DNA from: Amycolatopsis saalfeldensis
GTDB taxonomy: Bacteria; Actinomycetota; Actinomycetes; Mycobacteriales; Pseudonocardiaceae
Direction of reading: 5' to 3'
NCBI RefSeq assembly: GCF_900110575.1
Contig: NZ_FOEF01000011.1
Span: 124,001 to 188,000, forward strand
DNA: 64,000 nt
Below the pieces are notes generated by a model that saw nothing but the letters and a program-made list of their open reading frames with translations, searched no databases and was not told where the DNA came from. Of this stretch, positions 26,968 to 34,022 are shown one piece after another; the first letter of the stretch is position 1; each line of letters starts with the position of its first letter. Both the position numbers and the translations under genes were made by a program.

Positions 26968-27361
26968 AGAGCGGGCAGCAAGCGCTCAACCCGGCCGCCG
27001 ACCGGTAGCAAGCCCCAGCCCAGCCCCGTGCCTCAGCCCGGCCGCAACGCACTCGGCCCGGCGCCAAGCCCCAACCCGGCAGCAAGCGCTCAGCCCAGCC
27101 CGATGCCCCAACCCGGCAGCAAGCGCTCAGCCCGGGCCGGTGCCTCAGCCCGGCAGCAAAGCGCTCAGCCCAGCCCCAAGCCCCAACCCGGCAGCAAAGC
27201 GCGGCCCGATTCCTCAGCCCGGCAGCAAAGCGCGGCCCGGCTCGATGACTCAGCCCGGCAGCAAGCGCTCAGCCCGGCCCGATTCCGCAGCCCAGCAGCA
27301 AAGCGCTCAGCCCAGCCCGATGACCCAACCAGGCAGCAGAAGCACCAGCCCGGCACCGAAC
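26968..27361. repeat. Degenerate 37-bp tandem repeat behind dinB
   Basis: Roughly ten contiguous imperfect copies of a C-rich unit beginning CCCGGCAGCAAGCGCTCAGC. Unit starts can be placed at 27037, 27075, 27112, 27149, 27187, 27218, 27254, 27291 and 27329, i.e. mostly 37-38 bp apart with one 31-bp unit. The period is not a multiple of three and frames across it lack start signals, so it is non-coding. It begins at the dinB stop and shows strong C over G strand asymmetry. Confidence 0.8.
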
Positions 27362-28552
27362 TCAGTCCGGCAACAACGGCACCTCCATCCCCGCCTCGGC
27401 TCCCAGCAGCGCCGCACGGGTGACCGCTCCGGCGCCGAAGCGGTTCCGCACGCCGTCCAAGGTGAGGTCGAGGGCGTCACTGTCGGCGGCTTCGAATGGC
27501 AGCACCAGCTGGACCGCGCCGTCACCGTCCAAATTGGACAACGAGACCCCGATCAGCGTCAGCCCCCGGTCGTACACCAGTGACTGTGACTCGGTCAGCA
27601 GGCGGCGGACCGCGGCCAGGATCGTCTCCGTGTGGTCCGTCGCCTCCGTCAACGTCCGCGAACGGGTGGCGCGGCCGAAGTCCGTGAAGCGCATGCGCAG
27701 GACCACCGTGCGGCAGACGCGCTTCGCCGCGCGCAGGCGGCGGGCGAGGCGATCCACGATGCCCACCAGGATCTCGTCCAGCTCCGCCATGGTGCGGCGA
27801 CGGCGGCCGAGCGCGCGCTGGGAGCCCATCGAACGACGGCGCCGGCCCGGCTGGACCGGGCGGGGATCGCGGTTGTGGGCCAGCGCGTGCAGGTGCAGGC
27901 CCGGTCCCCGGCCCAGCAACGACACCAGGTCCACCTCCGGCATCGCCGCCACCTGCCGCACCGTCTGGATGCCCCGGTCCCGCAGCTTCGCCGACGTCAC
28001 CTTCCCCACGCCCCACAACCGCTCCACCGGCAGCGGGTGCAGGAACTCCAGCTCACGGTCGTGCGGCACCACCAGCAGCCCGTCCGGCTTCGCGACGCCG
28101 CTCGCGACCTTCGCCAGGAACTTCGTCCGCGCGACACCCACCGTGATCGGCAGGCCGACCGCGCCGAGCACCTCCGCGCGCAGCCGCGCCGCGATGCGCG
28201 ACGGAGTGCCCGAGATCCGCAGCAGCCCGCCGACATCAAGGAACGCCTCGTCGATCGACAACCCCTCCACCATCGGCGTGGTGTCCCGGAAGACCTCGAA
28301 CACCGCCTTGCTCGCCGCGCTGTACACCGACATCCGCGGCGGCACCACCACGGCCTGCGGGCACAGCCGACGGGCCAGCGCGCCGCCCATCGCGGTGCGC
28401 ACGCCGCAAGCTTTCGCCTCATAACTCGCCGCCAGCACCACGCCGCCGCCGACGATCACCGGGCGGCCGCGGAGCCGGGGATCGTCGCGCTGCTCCACCG
28501 ACGCGTAGAACGCGTCGAGGTCGGCGTGGAGGATGGGGCCTTCGCTCGTCAT
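27362..28552 (-). CDS. dinB: DNA polymerase IV (Y-family)
   Basis: 396 residues from ATG 28552; an in-frame ATG at 28558 is an alternative. Palm motifs: ILHADLDAFYASVEQ with the first catalytic Asp, SIDEAFLD with the second Asp-Glu pair, then the helix-hairpin-helix region (ERLWGVGKVTSAKLRDRGIQ) and the little-finger domain. QLVLPF near residue 358 is a beta-clamp-binding motif, so it can load on the replisome. It does error-prone translesion synthesis. A LexA box abuts the start codon, so it should be SOS-inducible. Confidence 0.95.
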   Translation of the reverse strand: MTSEGPILHADLDAFYASVEQRDDPRLRGRPVIVGGGVVLAASYEAKACGVRTAMGGALARRLCPQAVVVPPRMSVYSAASKAVFEVFRDTTPMVEGLSIDEAFLDVGGLLRISGTPSRIAARLRAEVLGAVGLPITVGVARTKFLAKVASGVAKPDGLLVVPHDRELEFLHPLPVERLWGVGKVTSAKLRDRGIQTVRQVAAMPEVDLVSLLGRGPGLHLHALAHNRDPRPVQPGRRRRSMGSQRALGRRRRTMAELDEILVGIVDRLARRLRAAKRVCRTVVLRMRFTDFGRATRSRTLTEATDHTETILAAVRRLLTESQSLVYDRGLTLIGVSLSNLDGDGAVQLVLPFEAADSDALDLTLDGVRNRFGAGAVTRAALLGAEAGMEVPLLPD

Positions 28553-28564
28553 GAACATATGTTC
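28553..28564. promoter_or_regulatory. LexA (SOS) box GAACATATGTTC
   Basis: Perfect palindrome matching the Gram-positive LexA core GAAC-N4-GTTC, directly before the dinB ATG at 28552 and covering the place where a Shine-Dalgarno would be. Repressor binding here would block initiation or early elongation. The absence of a ribosome binding site suggests a leaderless dinB transcript. Confidence 0.8.
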
Positions 28565-28707
28565 GCATCGAACCCCGACAAAAACCGGGATCCCGTCACC
28601 CCAATGGAGCAATCGATGCCGAAATCGCGGACGTCCCCCTGCGCCGGCCGGGTCGTTCCCCGCTGGTCAGCGTGCAGGTCAGGCGCGGGGCGGCCTAGGG
28701 TTCTCAC

Positions 28708-29346
28708 GTGCGGCTGGTGCTGTTCGACCTCGACAACACCCTCGTCGACCGGGCTGAGGGCGTTCGCCGGTGGGCTTGGGAGTTCTGCGCGGAACACCGG
28801 CTCGGCGAGGAGGACGCCGACTGGCTGGTAGCCGCCGACCGCGACGGCCTCGAGCCACGGGAAGCGTTCTTCACGGCGGTCCGCGAACGGTTCGCGCTGC
28901 ACGAAACCGTGCCGCAGCTCCTCGAAGACTTCCACGAACGGCATCCCGCGCTGATCCCTGTGGCGCCAGGAGTGCGCGGCGGCCTGCCCCGGCTGCGCGC
29001 CGCGGGCTGGCGGATCGGCATCGTCACCAACGGCGACGCCGAGCAACAGCTCGCCACCCTCGTGTGCACGGGTCTCGCGGGACTGGTCGACGGCTGGGCG
29101 ATCTCCGCGCACGAAGGCGTCGGCAAGCCCGACCGGCGGCTGTTCGAGATCGCGGCCGGCCGCTGCGAGGCCCCGCTCAAGGGCGGGTGGATGGTCGACT
29201 CCGCCGCGGCGGACATCACCGGCGGCCGCGCCGCGGGCCTGCACACGGTGTGGGTCGACCGAGGCCGCCGCTGGCCCGAGGACGACGGCGCCCCGGACCA
29301 CGTCGTCGGCGACGCGGCCGGGGCGATCGAACTGCTGCTGCGCTGA
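28708..29346 (+). CDS. HAD-superfamily hydrolase
   Basis: 212 residues, GTG start. Motif I VLFDLDNTLVD carries the nucleophile and acid-base Asp pair; motif II is GIVTNGD, motif III GVGKPDRRLFE, motif IV GWMVDSAAADITGG, with Val in place of the usual Gly before the first Asp. A helical cap lies between motifs I and II (about 15-85). Probably a small-molecule phosphatase; substrate unknown. It converges on the kinase gene with a 3-bp gap. Confidence 0.9.
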   Translation: MRLVLFDLDNTLVDRAEGVRRWAWEFCAEHRLGEEDADWLVAADRDGLEPREAFFTAVRERFALHETVPQLLEDFHERHPALIPVAPGVRGGLPRLRAAGWRIGIVTNGDAEQQLATLVCTGLAGLVDGWAISAHEGVGKPDRRLFEIAAGRCEAPLKGGWMVDSAAADITGGRAAGLHTVWVDRGRRWPEDDGAPDHVVGDAAGAIELLLR

Positions 29347-29349
29347 GGC

Positions 29350-30849
29350 TCAGGACTCGGTGTCGATCTTCCAGACGCCGTTCTCCTGCACCATCCGGTA
29401 GCTGTGGTGGTTGGTCACGCTGCTGCCGCCGGGCTTGACGTAGGTGACGTCCGCGGTCAGCGTGTCGGGCCCGGTCGTCTTCACGTTCGCCACCGAGACG
29501 TCGCTGTATCCCTTCCAGTAGTTCGTGTAACTCTGCAAGGTCTGCTTCCGTTTGGCGAGGAAAGCCTTTGACAGCAACGCGAACCCGGCGTCGGTGTTTC
29601 CCGGGAGCAGGCCGAAGTAGTTCTCCAGTGCCTGCGCGGTGGTCTGCGCCGGAGCCACGCTGGACGAGGCCGGCGCGCTGGAGGACGTCGGGGGCGCCGA
29701 AGGCGAGCTGGGCGACGCGGGGGCGCTCGGCGAAGGGGAAGGAGCAAGCGACGGGGAGCTTGACGGCGAGCCGCCGGCGGTGTTTCCGGTGGTGCTGTTG
29801 CGGTTGACGAGCACGATCACCACGACCAGGACCACCACGAGCAGCGCGCCGATCCCGGCGAGGAGCATCGAGCGCCGTCTTCGGTCCACCGCCGGATCCT
29901 CCGGTGGCGCCGGCGCGGCCGAAGCCGAGGAAGCCGAAGCGGCCGCAGCAACAGGCGCGGCGGCCGGAACCTCGACGGGCTTGGTCCGGGGCAGCGTCAA
30001 CGGCTCGGGAATCGTCGCGACCGGGGTAACGCCGCCGTCGAGGCTGCGCAGCTCGACGAGCACCTCCGCCATCGTCGGCCGGTCCTCCGGCTTGAGCTCC
30101 AGCAGCTTCAGCAGCAGCGGCTCGAGCCGTCCGGCCTGCTTCGGCGGGTCGATCTCGCCGCTGGACACGCGGTACAGCAACGCGATCGCGTTGTCGGCCG
30201 TGCCGAACGGCGGCACGCCCTCCACCGCCATGTACAGCGTGGCGCCGAGCGCGAAGACGTCGGAGGGGAACGTGGCCTCTTCGCCGCGCGCCGCCTCGGG
30301 CGCGAGGAACGCGGGCGTGCCGGAGATCTCGCCGGTGGCCGTCAGCGTCACGTCGCCGACCGCGCGGGAGATGCCGAAGTCGGTGACCTTCACCGTGCCG
30401 TCTTCGCCGAGCAAGATGTTGCCGGGCTTGACGTCGCGGTGCACGATGCCCGCCCGGTGCGCGGCGGCCAGCACGCCGGCCAGCTGCACGGCGACCGGGA
30501 TGACCTCGTCGACGGTCATCGAGCCGTCTTCGTGCAGCTTCGCCGAAAGGCTGCGTGAAGGCAGGTATTCCATGATCAGCCACGGCCGGTCCTCGTGTTC
30601 GACCACGTTGAACACGGAAATGGCGTTCGGGTGCTGCAGCCGGGCGGCGATCCGGGCCTCGCGCATCGCGCGGTTCTTGGCCTCCTCGACCTTCTCCTCG
30701 CCCTGGTTCACGGGCATGAGGAGTTCCTTCACCGCGACCACGCGGCCGAGGATCTTGTCCTCCCCGCGCCAGACCATGCCCATGGCGCCGCTGCCGATGA
30801 GCTCGACGAGCTGGTAGCGACCGGCGACTTGCCGGCTCTCCTCGGTCAA
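29350..30849 (-). CDS. Transmembrane Ser/Thr protein kinase (PknB-type, no PASTA)
   Basis: 499 residues. Kinase domain about 12-270: glycine loop IGSGAMGMVWRG, VAVK lysine, IVHRDVKPGNILL catalytic loop, VTDFGIS magnesium loop, LAPEAARG, then FALGATLYMAVEG. A Pro/Ala juxtamembrane segment leads to one membrane helix (about 325-347). Outside the cell is a Ser/Pro-rich linker and a compact domain (about 405-499: ALENYFGLLPGNTDAGFALL to VWKIDTES) resembling a small NTF2-like sensor, not PASTA repeats. It probably signals envelope state to cytoplasmic targets, none of which is identifiable here. Confidence 0.93.
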   Translation of the reverse strand: MTEESRQVAGRYQLVELIGSGAMGMVWRGEDKILGRVVAVKELLMPVNQGEEKVEEAKNRAMREARIAARLQHPNAISVFNVVEHEDRPWLIMEYLPSRSLSAKLHEDGSMTVDEVIPVAVQLAGVLAAAHRAGIVHRDVKPGNILLGEDGTVKVTDFGISRAVGDVTLTATGEISGTPAFLAPEAARGEEATFPSDVFALGATLYMAVEGVPPFGTADNAIALLYRVSSGEIDPPKQAGRLEPLLLKLLELKPEDRPTMAEVLVELRSLDGGVTPVATIPEPLTLPRTKPVEVPAAAPVAAAASASSASAAPAPPEDPAVDRRRRSMLLAGIGALLVVVLVVVIVLVNRNSTTGNTAGGSPSSSPSLAPSPSPSAPASPSSPSAPPTSSSAPASSSVAPAQTTAQALENYFGLLPGNTDAGFALLSKAFLAKRKQTLQSYTNYWKGYSDVSVANVKTTGPDTLTADVTYVKPGGSSVTNHHSYRMVQENGVWKIDTES

Positions 30850-30983
30850 CGGACTAACCCCTCGGTGCGGCGTTCACGGACGGCGACCACCAAGTTTTTC
30901 ACGCCCCGGAAGAGGCGGTCCAGACGACCCACCCGAGCTGCCGGGGGTTGCTCCACGTGGCCGAACCAGGACACTCTGATCAT

Positions 30984-32228
30984 ATGAGCCCGGCTGCCCC
31001 CACGTTCCGGAATGTGTTCGGTGTGACCGAATTCCGGGCGCTGTGGCTGGCCCACGTGCTGTCCGTCGCGGGTGACCAGCTGGCCCGCGTGGCGCTGACG
31101 GTGCTCGTGTTCGACCGTACGGCATCGGCGGGCTGGGCCGCGCTGACGTACGCGCTCACCTATCTGCCGGATCTGCTCGGCGGCGCGCTCGGCGGGCTCG
31201 CCGACCGTTACCCGCGACGGTCGGTGATGGTGGTGGCGGACGTGCTGCGGGCCGCGCTCGTCGCGGTGATGGCGATCCCCGGGCTGCCGTGGCCGTTCGC
31301 CGCGGCGCTGCTCGTGGTGGTCCAGCTGGCGGCGGGCCCGTTCCAGGCGGCGCGCCAGGCCGTGCTGCCGGACCTGCTGGGCGAGGACCGGCTGCCGGTC
31401 GGCCAGGCGATCCTGTCCTCGACCTACCAGGCCGCGCTCGTGATCGGCTTCGGCGCGGGCGCGGCGGTGGTCGCTTGGCTCGGGGTGGCGGGCGCGCTGT
31501 GGGTGGACGCGCTGACGTTCGCCGTCTCGGCGCTCGCGCTGCGCTGGGGGCTGCGGCCCCACCCGGTCGAACGGGTGATTTCGCCCACGCCGCAACGATT
31601 GTCCCAGTGGGCGGCACTCGTCGCCGGCTGCCGGCGGGTGGCGCGGGACCGGAAACTGCGGTCGCTGCTGGCGATCGCCTGCTGCTGCGGGTTCTACGTG
31701 ATCCCGGAGGGGCTGGCGGTGCCGATCTCCGCCCAGCTCGGCGGGACGGCGGTGCTGGGCTGGCTGCTCGTCGCGAACCCCGTCGGCACGGTGCTGGGCG
31801 CGTTGCTGATCAGCCGGCTCCCGCGGGCGCGGCAGGTGCGGCTGCTGGGCCCGCTCGCGGTGCTGACCAGCCTCCTGCTGCTGCCGACGGGCTGGTCGCC
31901 GGGGCTCGTCCCGATCGTCGTGCTGTGGACGCTGTCGGGCATGTGCTCCTCGCACGACCTCATCACGCAGGTGCAGTACAGCCTCGCCGCGCCGGCGGAG
32001 CAGCGCGGCCAGGTGATCGGCGTGGCGATCGCCGCGCTGCGGGCCTCGCAGGGAGTGGGCATCGCCGCCGCGGGCGCGCTCACGCAGGTCCTCGCGCCGA
32101 CCGCCGTGGTCGGCGTGGCGGCGGCCGCCGGGGCGACGGCCGCCGCGCTCGCCGCCACGGCCTGGGCACGCGCGGTGCGGTCCCGCCGAAGTCCCGTCGG
32201 CGGAACCACACCACCCGCGGCCGGTTGA
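30984..32228 (+). CDS. MFS transporter
   Basis: 414 residues from ATG 30984. Twelve predicted membrane segments; the loop after TM2 reads GGLADRYPRRSVMVVADV, the MFS motif A, and TM5 starts AILSSTYQAALVIGF. Placement among MFS_1/MFS_3 drug or peptide exporters is likely, but substrate cannot be read. Divergent from the Ser/Thr kinase gene; its 3' end faces the micropeptide array, whose transcript would run antisense into it. Confidence 0.9.
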   Translation: MSPAAPTFRNVFGVTEFRALWLAHVLSVAGDQLARVALTVLVFDRTASAGWAALTYALTYLPDLLGGALGGLADRYPRRSVMVVADVLRAALVAVMAIPGLPWPFAAALLVVVQLAAGPFQAARQAVLPDLLGEDRLPVGQAILSSTYQAALVIGFGAGAAVVAWLGVAGALWVDALTFAVSALALRWGLRPHPVERVISPTPQRLSQWAALVAGCRRVARDRKLRSLLAIACCCGFYVIPEGLAVPISAQLGGTAVLGWLLVANPVGTVLGALLISRLPRARQVRLLGPLAVLTSLLLLPTGWSPGLVPIVVLWTLSGMCSSHDLITQVQYSLAAPAEQRGQVIGVAIAALRASQGVGIAAAGALTQVLAPTAVVGVAAAAGATAAALAATAWARAVRSRRSPVGGTTPPAAG

Positions 32229-32301
32229 CCGGTCCGCGCGCCCGGGTGTCGTCTCGTTCACCTCCCCGGACCGGATCGGGTGCTCGGCTGATGGCTCGTC
32301 C

Positions 32302-32349
32302 TCATCGGGTCCAGTTGTTGTCACGCCGGGTCCAGTTGTTGTCACGCAC
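32302..32349 (-). CDS. Micropeptide ORF 4: MRDNNWTRRDNNWTR
   Basis: 15 codons, GTG start at 32349, TGA stop. GAGGAGGTG lies at 32356-32364, about 7 nt before the start. The peptide is an exact tandem of RDNNWTR units. Compared with ORF 3 the DNA differs only at the third base of Arg2, Arg8 and Arg15, all synonymous. Last of four micro-ORFs on one strand. Downstream the transcript would enter the 3' end of the MFS gene in antisense. Function unknown; repeated core units recall multi-core precursor peptides. Confidence 0.7.
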   Translation of the reverse strand: MRDNNWTRRDNNWTR

Positions 32350-32394
32350 GCCTTTCACCTCCTCGCCACGGTTTCCTGCGCCGGATGGCGGGCT

Positions 32395-32442
32395 TCAGCG
32401 GGTCCAGTTGTTGTCACGGCGGGTCCAGTTGTTGTCGCGCAC
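32395..32442 (-). CDS. Micropeptide ORF 3: MRDNNWTRRDNNWTR
   Basis: 15 codons, GTG start at 32442, TGA stop. GAGAGGAGG lies about 7 nt upstream of the start. It is identical in protein to ORF 4 and has the same internal duplication of RDNNWTR. The spacer between the ORF 3 stop and the ORF 4 start is 45 bp and not conserved apart from the Shine-Dalgarno, so conservation tracks the coding part. Confidence 0.72.
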   Translation of the reverse strand: MRDNNWTRRDNNWTR

Positions 32443-32488
32443 GGGCTTGCCTCCTCTCGATTCGTGCCATCACGGCCGGTAGCGGCGA

Positions 32489-32512
32489 TTACGTCCAGTT
32501 GTTGTCGCGCAT
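32489..32512 (-). CDS. Micropeptide ORF 2: MRDNNWT
   Basis: Seven codons, ATG start at 32512, TAA stop. AAAGGAGGTG, a near-perfect anti-16S match, lies about 6 nt upstream. It carries one copy of the RDNNWT unit, ending after Thr (codon ACG here, ACC in the longer copies). Same strand and spacing as ORFs 3 and 4. Confidence 0.72.
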   Translation of the reverse strand: MRDNNWT

Positions 32513-32561
32513 GATCGGCACCTCCTTTCCCACTCAGTGGATGCCCAGGTCGACCGGGGGT

Positions 32562-32585
32562 TTACCACCGATCGTCGTCACGCAC
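32562..32585 (-). CDS. Micropeptide ORF 1: MRDDDRW
   Basis: Seven codons, GTG start at 32585, TAA stop. AAGGGGAGGTG lies about 6 nt before the start. It keeps the Met-Arg-Asp opening and a Trp but is diverged (DD for NN, RW for WT). It is the promoter-proximal member of the array. A 6-bp hairpin (32627-32644) lies in the presumed leader. Confidence 0.6.
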   Translation of the reverse strand: MRDDDRW

Positions 32586-32626
32586 AGTCGTCACCTCCCC
32601 TTCGCGACGCCCGGGCGCTGGGCTGT

Positions 32627-32644
32627 CCGGGCGAAATTGCCCGG
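32627..32644. promoter_or_regulatory. Leader hairpin upstream of the micropeptide array
   Basis: CCGGGC (32627-32632) pairs with GCCCGG (32639-32644) around an AT-rich 6-nt loop. It lies about 42 nt before micropeptide ORF 1 on the reverse strand, in the 141-bp region shared with the divergent diguanylate cyclase gene. It could be a leader structure or an attenuator; no firm -10/-35 pair was recognised. Confidence 0.35.
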
Positions 32645-32726
32645 GCTGCTCCCATAGTCCGGGCCACGAGCGTCACATGAAGCCCCTCGTCGTTTACGGT
32701 AGAAAGCCAACCGGGTGAGGTGAAGA

Positions 32727-34022
32727 GTGCGCCGAGGAACAGACCGGCCGGACAGCTGGTTCACGGGCTGGCGGCTTTGGCGGTTGCCTCACCGCGTACG
32801 CGCGTACGTACTGACGGTGAACGTCGTCGCGGTGGCCGTGTCGGTGGGCACCGCGTGGCTCGCGCCGGTGCGCCACCAGGATCTCGTCCGGTTCGGCGTG
32901 CTCGCCGTGTGCGCGGTCGCCGCGATCGAGGCGACCCGGCGCATCGAGCGCCAGCGCGAGTACAACCGGGCGCCCACGGTCGCGTACGTCGACACCAAGG
33001 CCGTGTGGAGCATCGCGGCCGTCATCGCGCTGCCCGCCGTGCTCGCGTCGGCGATGGTCGTGCTGACGTACGCGGTGGCGTGGTGGCGGATCTGGCCGCG
33101 CGAACGGCCCGTGCTCCCCCACCGCTGGATCTTCTCCGCCGCGACCGTGCTGTGCGGCACGCAGGCCGCCGTGCTCGTGCTCAGCCTGGGCCTGCACCAC
33201 TACCCCGGCATCCCGGCCTCCGGTTTCGGGCCCGGCCTCGGCGACCTCGCCGTGATCGCGCTGGCCGCCGTGCTGCGCTGGGCGATCAACACGGTGCTGG
33301 TGATGGTCGCGATCGGGCTGTCGAGCAGCCCGCGGTCGATCAGCGAGCTGTTCTCCGGCTTCGGCGACCAGATCCTGGAGGCGGGCGCGATCGGCCTCGG
33401 CCTGGTCACCGCCACACTGCTGGTGCTGGCCAACCCGCTGGTGCTGGTGGGTGTGGTCGTCGCGCTCGTGGCGCTGCACCGCGGCCTGCTGCTCACCCAG
33501 TTCCAGCGCGACGCGCGCACCGACGTCACCACTGGCCTGGCCACCAAGCGCTGGTGGCGCACCATCGCCGAGCAGTACCTCGAGCGCGCCCGGGCGGGCC
33601 ACGGCACCGTCGGCGTGCTGCTGCTCGACCTCGACCACTTCAAGGCGATCAACGACACGTACGGCCATCCGACCGGCGACCTGGTGCTGCGCGAGATCGC
33701 CATCGCGCTGCGCGACGAGGTGCGCGAGCAGGACGTGTGCGGCCGGTGGGGTGGCGAGGAGTTCGCCATCGTGGTGCCGAACGTGCCCAGCATGGAGCAC
33801 CTCGGACTGCTCGCGGACCGCATCCGCCGCCGGGTCCCGCGGGTCGCGGTGGTCCTGCCCGACCGCGACACGGTGATCAGCGAGGTCACCGTGTCCATCG
33901 GCTGTGCCGTCTACCCCGCAGAGCACCTCACCGGCGTCGACGACGTGCTGGTGGCCACCGACACCGCGCTCTACCGGGCCAAGCAGGCCGGCCGCAACCG
34001 CGTGGAGCTAGCCACGGGCTGA
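32727..34022 (+). CDS. Membrane diguanylate cyclase (GGDEF)
   Basis: 431 residues, GTG start preceded by GAGGTGAA. Seven or eight membrane segments (about 25-250) form an integral-membrane sensor, then a C-terminal GGDEF domain (about 265-425): DARTDVTTGLATKRWW, LLLDLDHFKAINDTYGHPTGD, active-site loop CGRWGGEEFAIV (the allowed GGEEF form) and VSIGCAVYP. It should make cyclic di-GMP, which controls development and antibiotic production in streptomycetes. No EAL domain. Its 3' end overlaps the convergent monooxygenase gene by 15 bp. Confidence 0.93.
   Translation: MRRGTDRPDSWFTGWRLWRLPHRVRAYVLTVNVVAVAVSVGTAWLAPVRHQDLVRFGVLAVCAVAAIEATRRIERQREYNRAPTVAYVDTKAVWSIAAVIALPAVLASAMVVLTYAVAWWRIWPRERPVLPHRWIFSAATVLCGTQAAVLVLSLGLHHYPGIPASGFGPGLGDLAVIALAAVLRWAINTVLVMVAIGLSSSPRSISELFSGFGDQILEAGAIGLGLVTATLLVLANPLVLVGVVVALVALHRGLLLTQFQRDARTDVTTGLATKRWWRTIAEQYLERARAGHGTVGVLLLDLDHFKAINDTYGHPTGDLVLREIAIALRDEVREQDVCGRWGGEEFAIVVPNVPSMEHLGLLADRIRRRVPRVAVVLPDRDTVISEVTVSIGCAVYPAEHLTGVDDVLVATDTALYRAKQAGRNRVELATG

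Noticed and set aside
26968..27361. CRISPR array
   Set aside because: The 37-bp units are contiguous with no unique spacers, have internal variation, and no cas gene is nearby.
26566..27423. Pro/Gln/Ser-rich protein encoded on the forward strand across the repeat
   Set aside because: The 37-bp period changes frame every unit, there is no ribosome binding site, and several overlapping frames are equally open, as expected from a stop-poor C-rich repeat.
30846..32345. Reverse-strand open frame opposite the MFS gene
   Set aside because: Arg/Gly/Pro-rich, no start signal, antisense to a well-defined transporter.
32302..32600. Biarylitide-type precursor (MRYYH class)
   Set aside because: The peptides lack the Tyr-x-His pattern and no P450 follows the array. 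The P450 at 52633 is 20 kb away with its own ferredoxin and TetR.
32302..32600. Amino-acid attenuator leader (e.g. Trp leader peptides)
   Set aside because: There are four separate ORFs with single Trp codons, no following biosynthetic gene on that strand, and no terminator/antiterminator pair visible.
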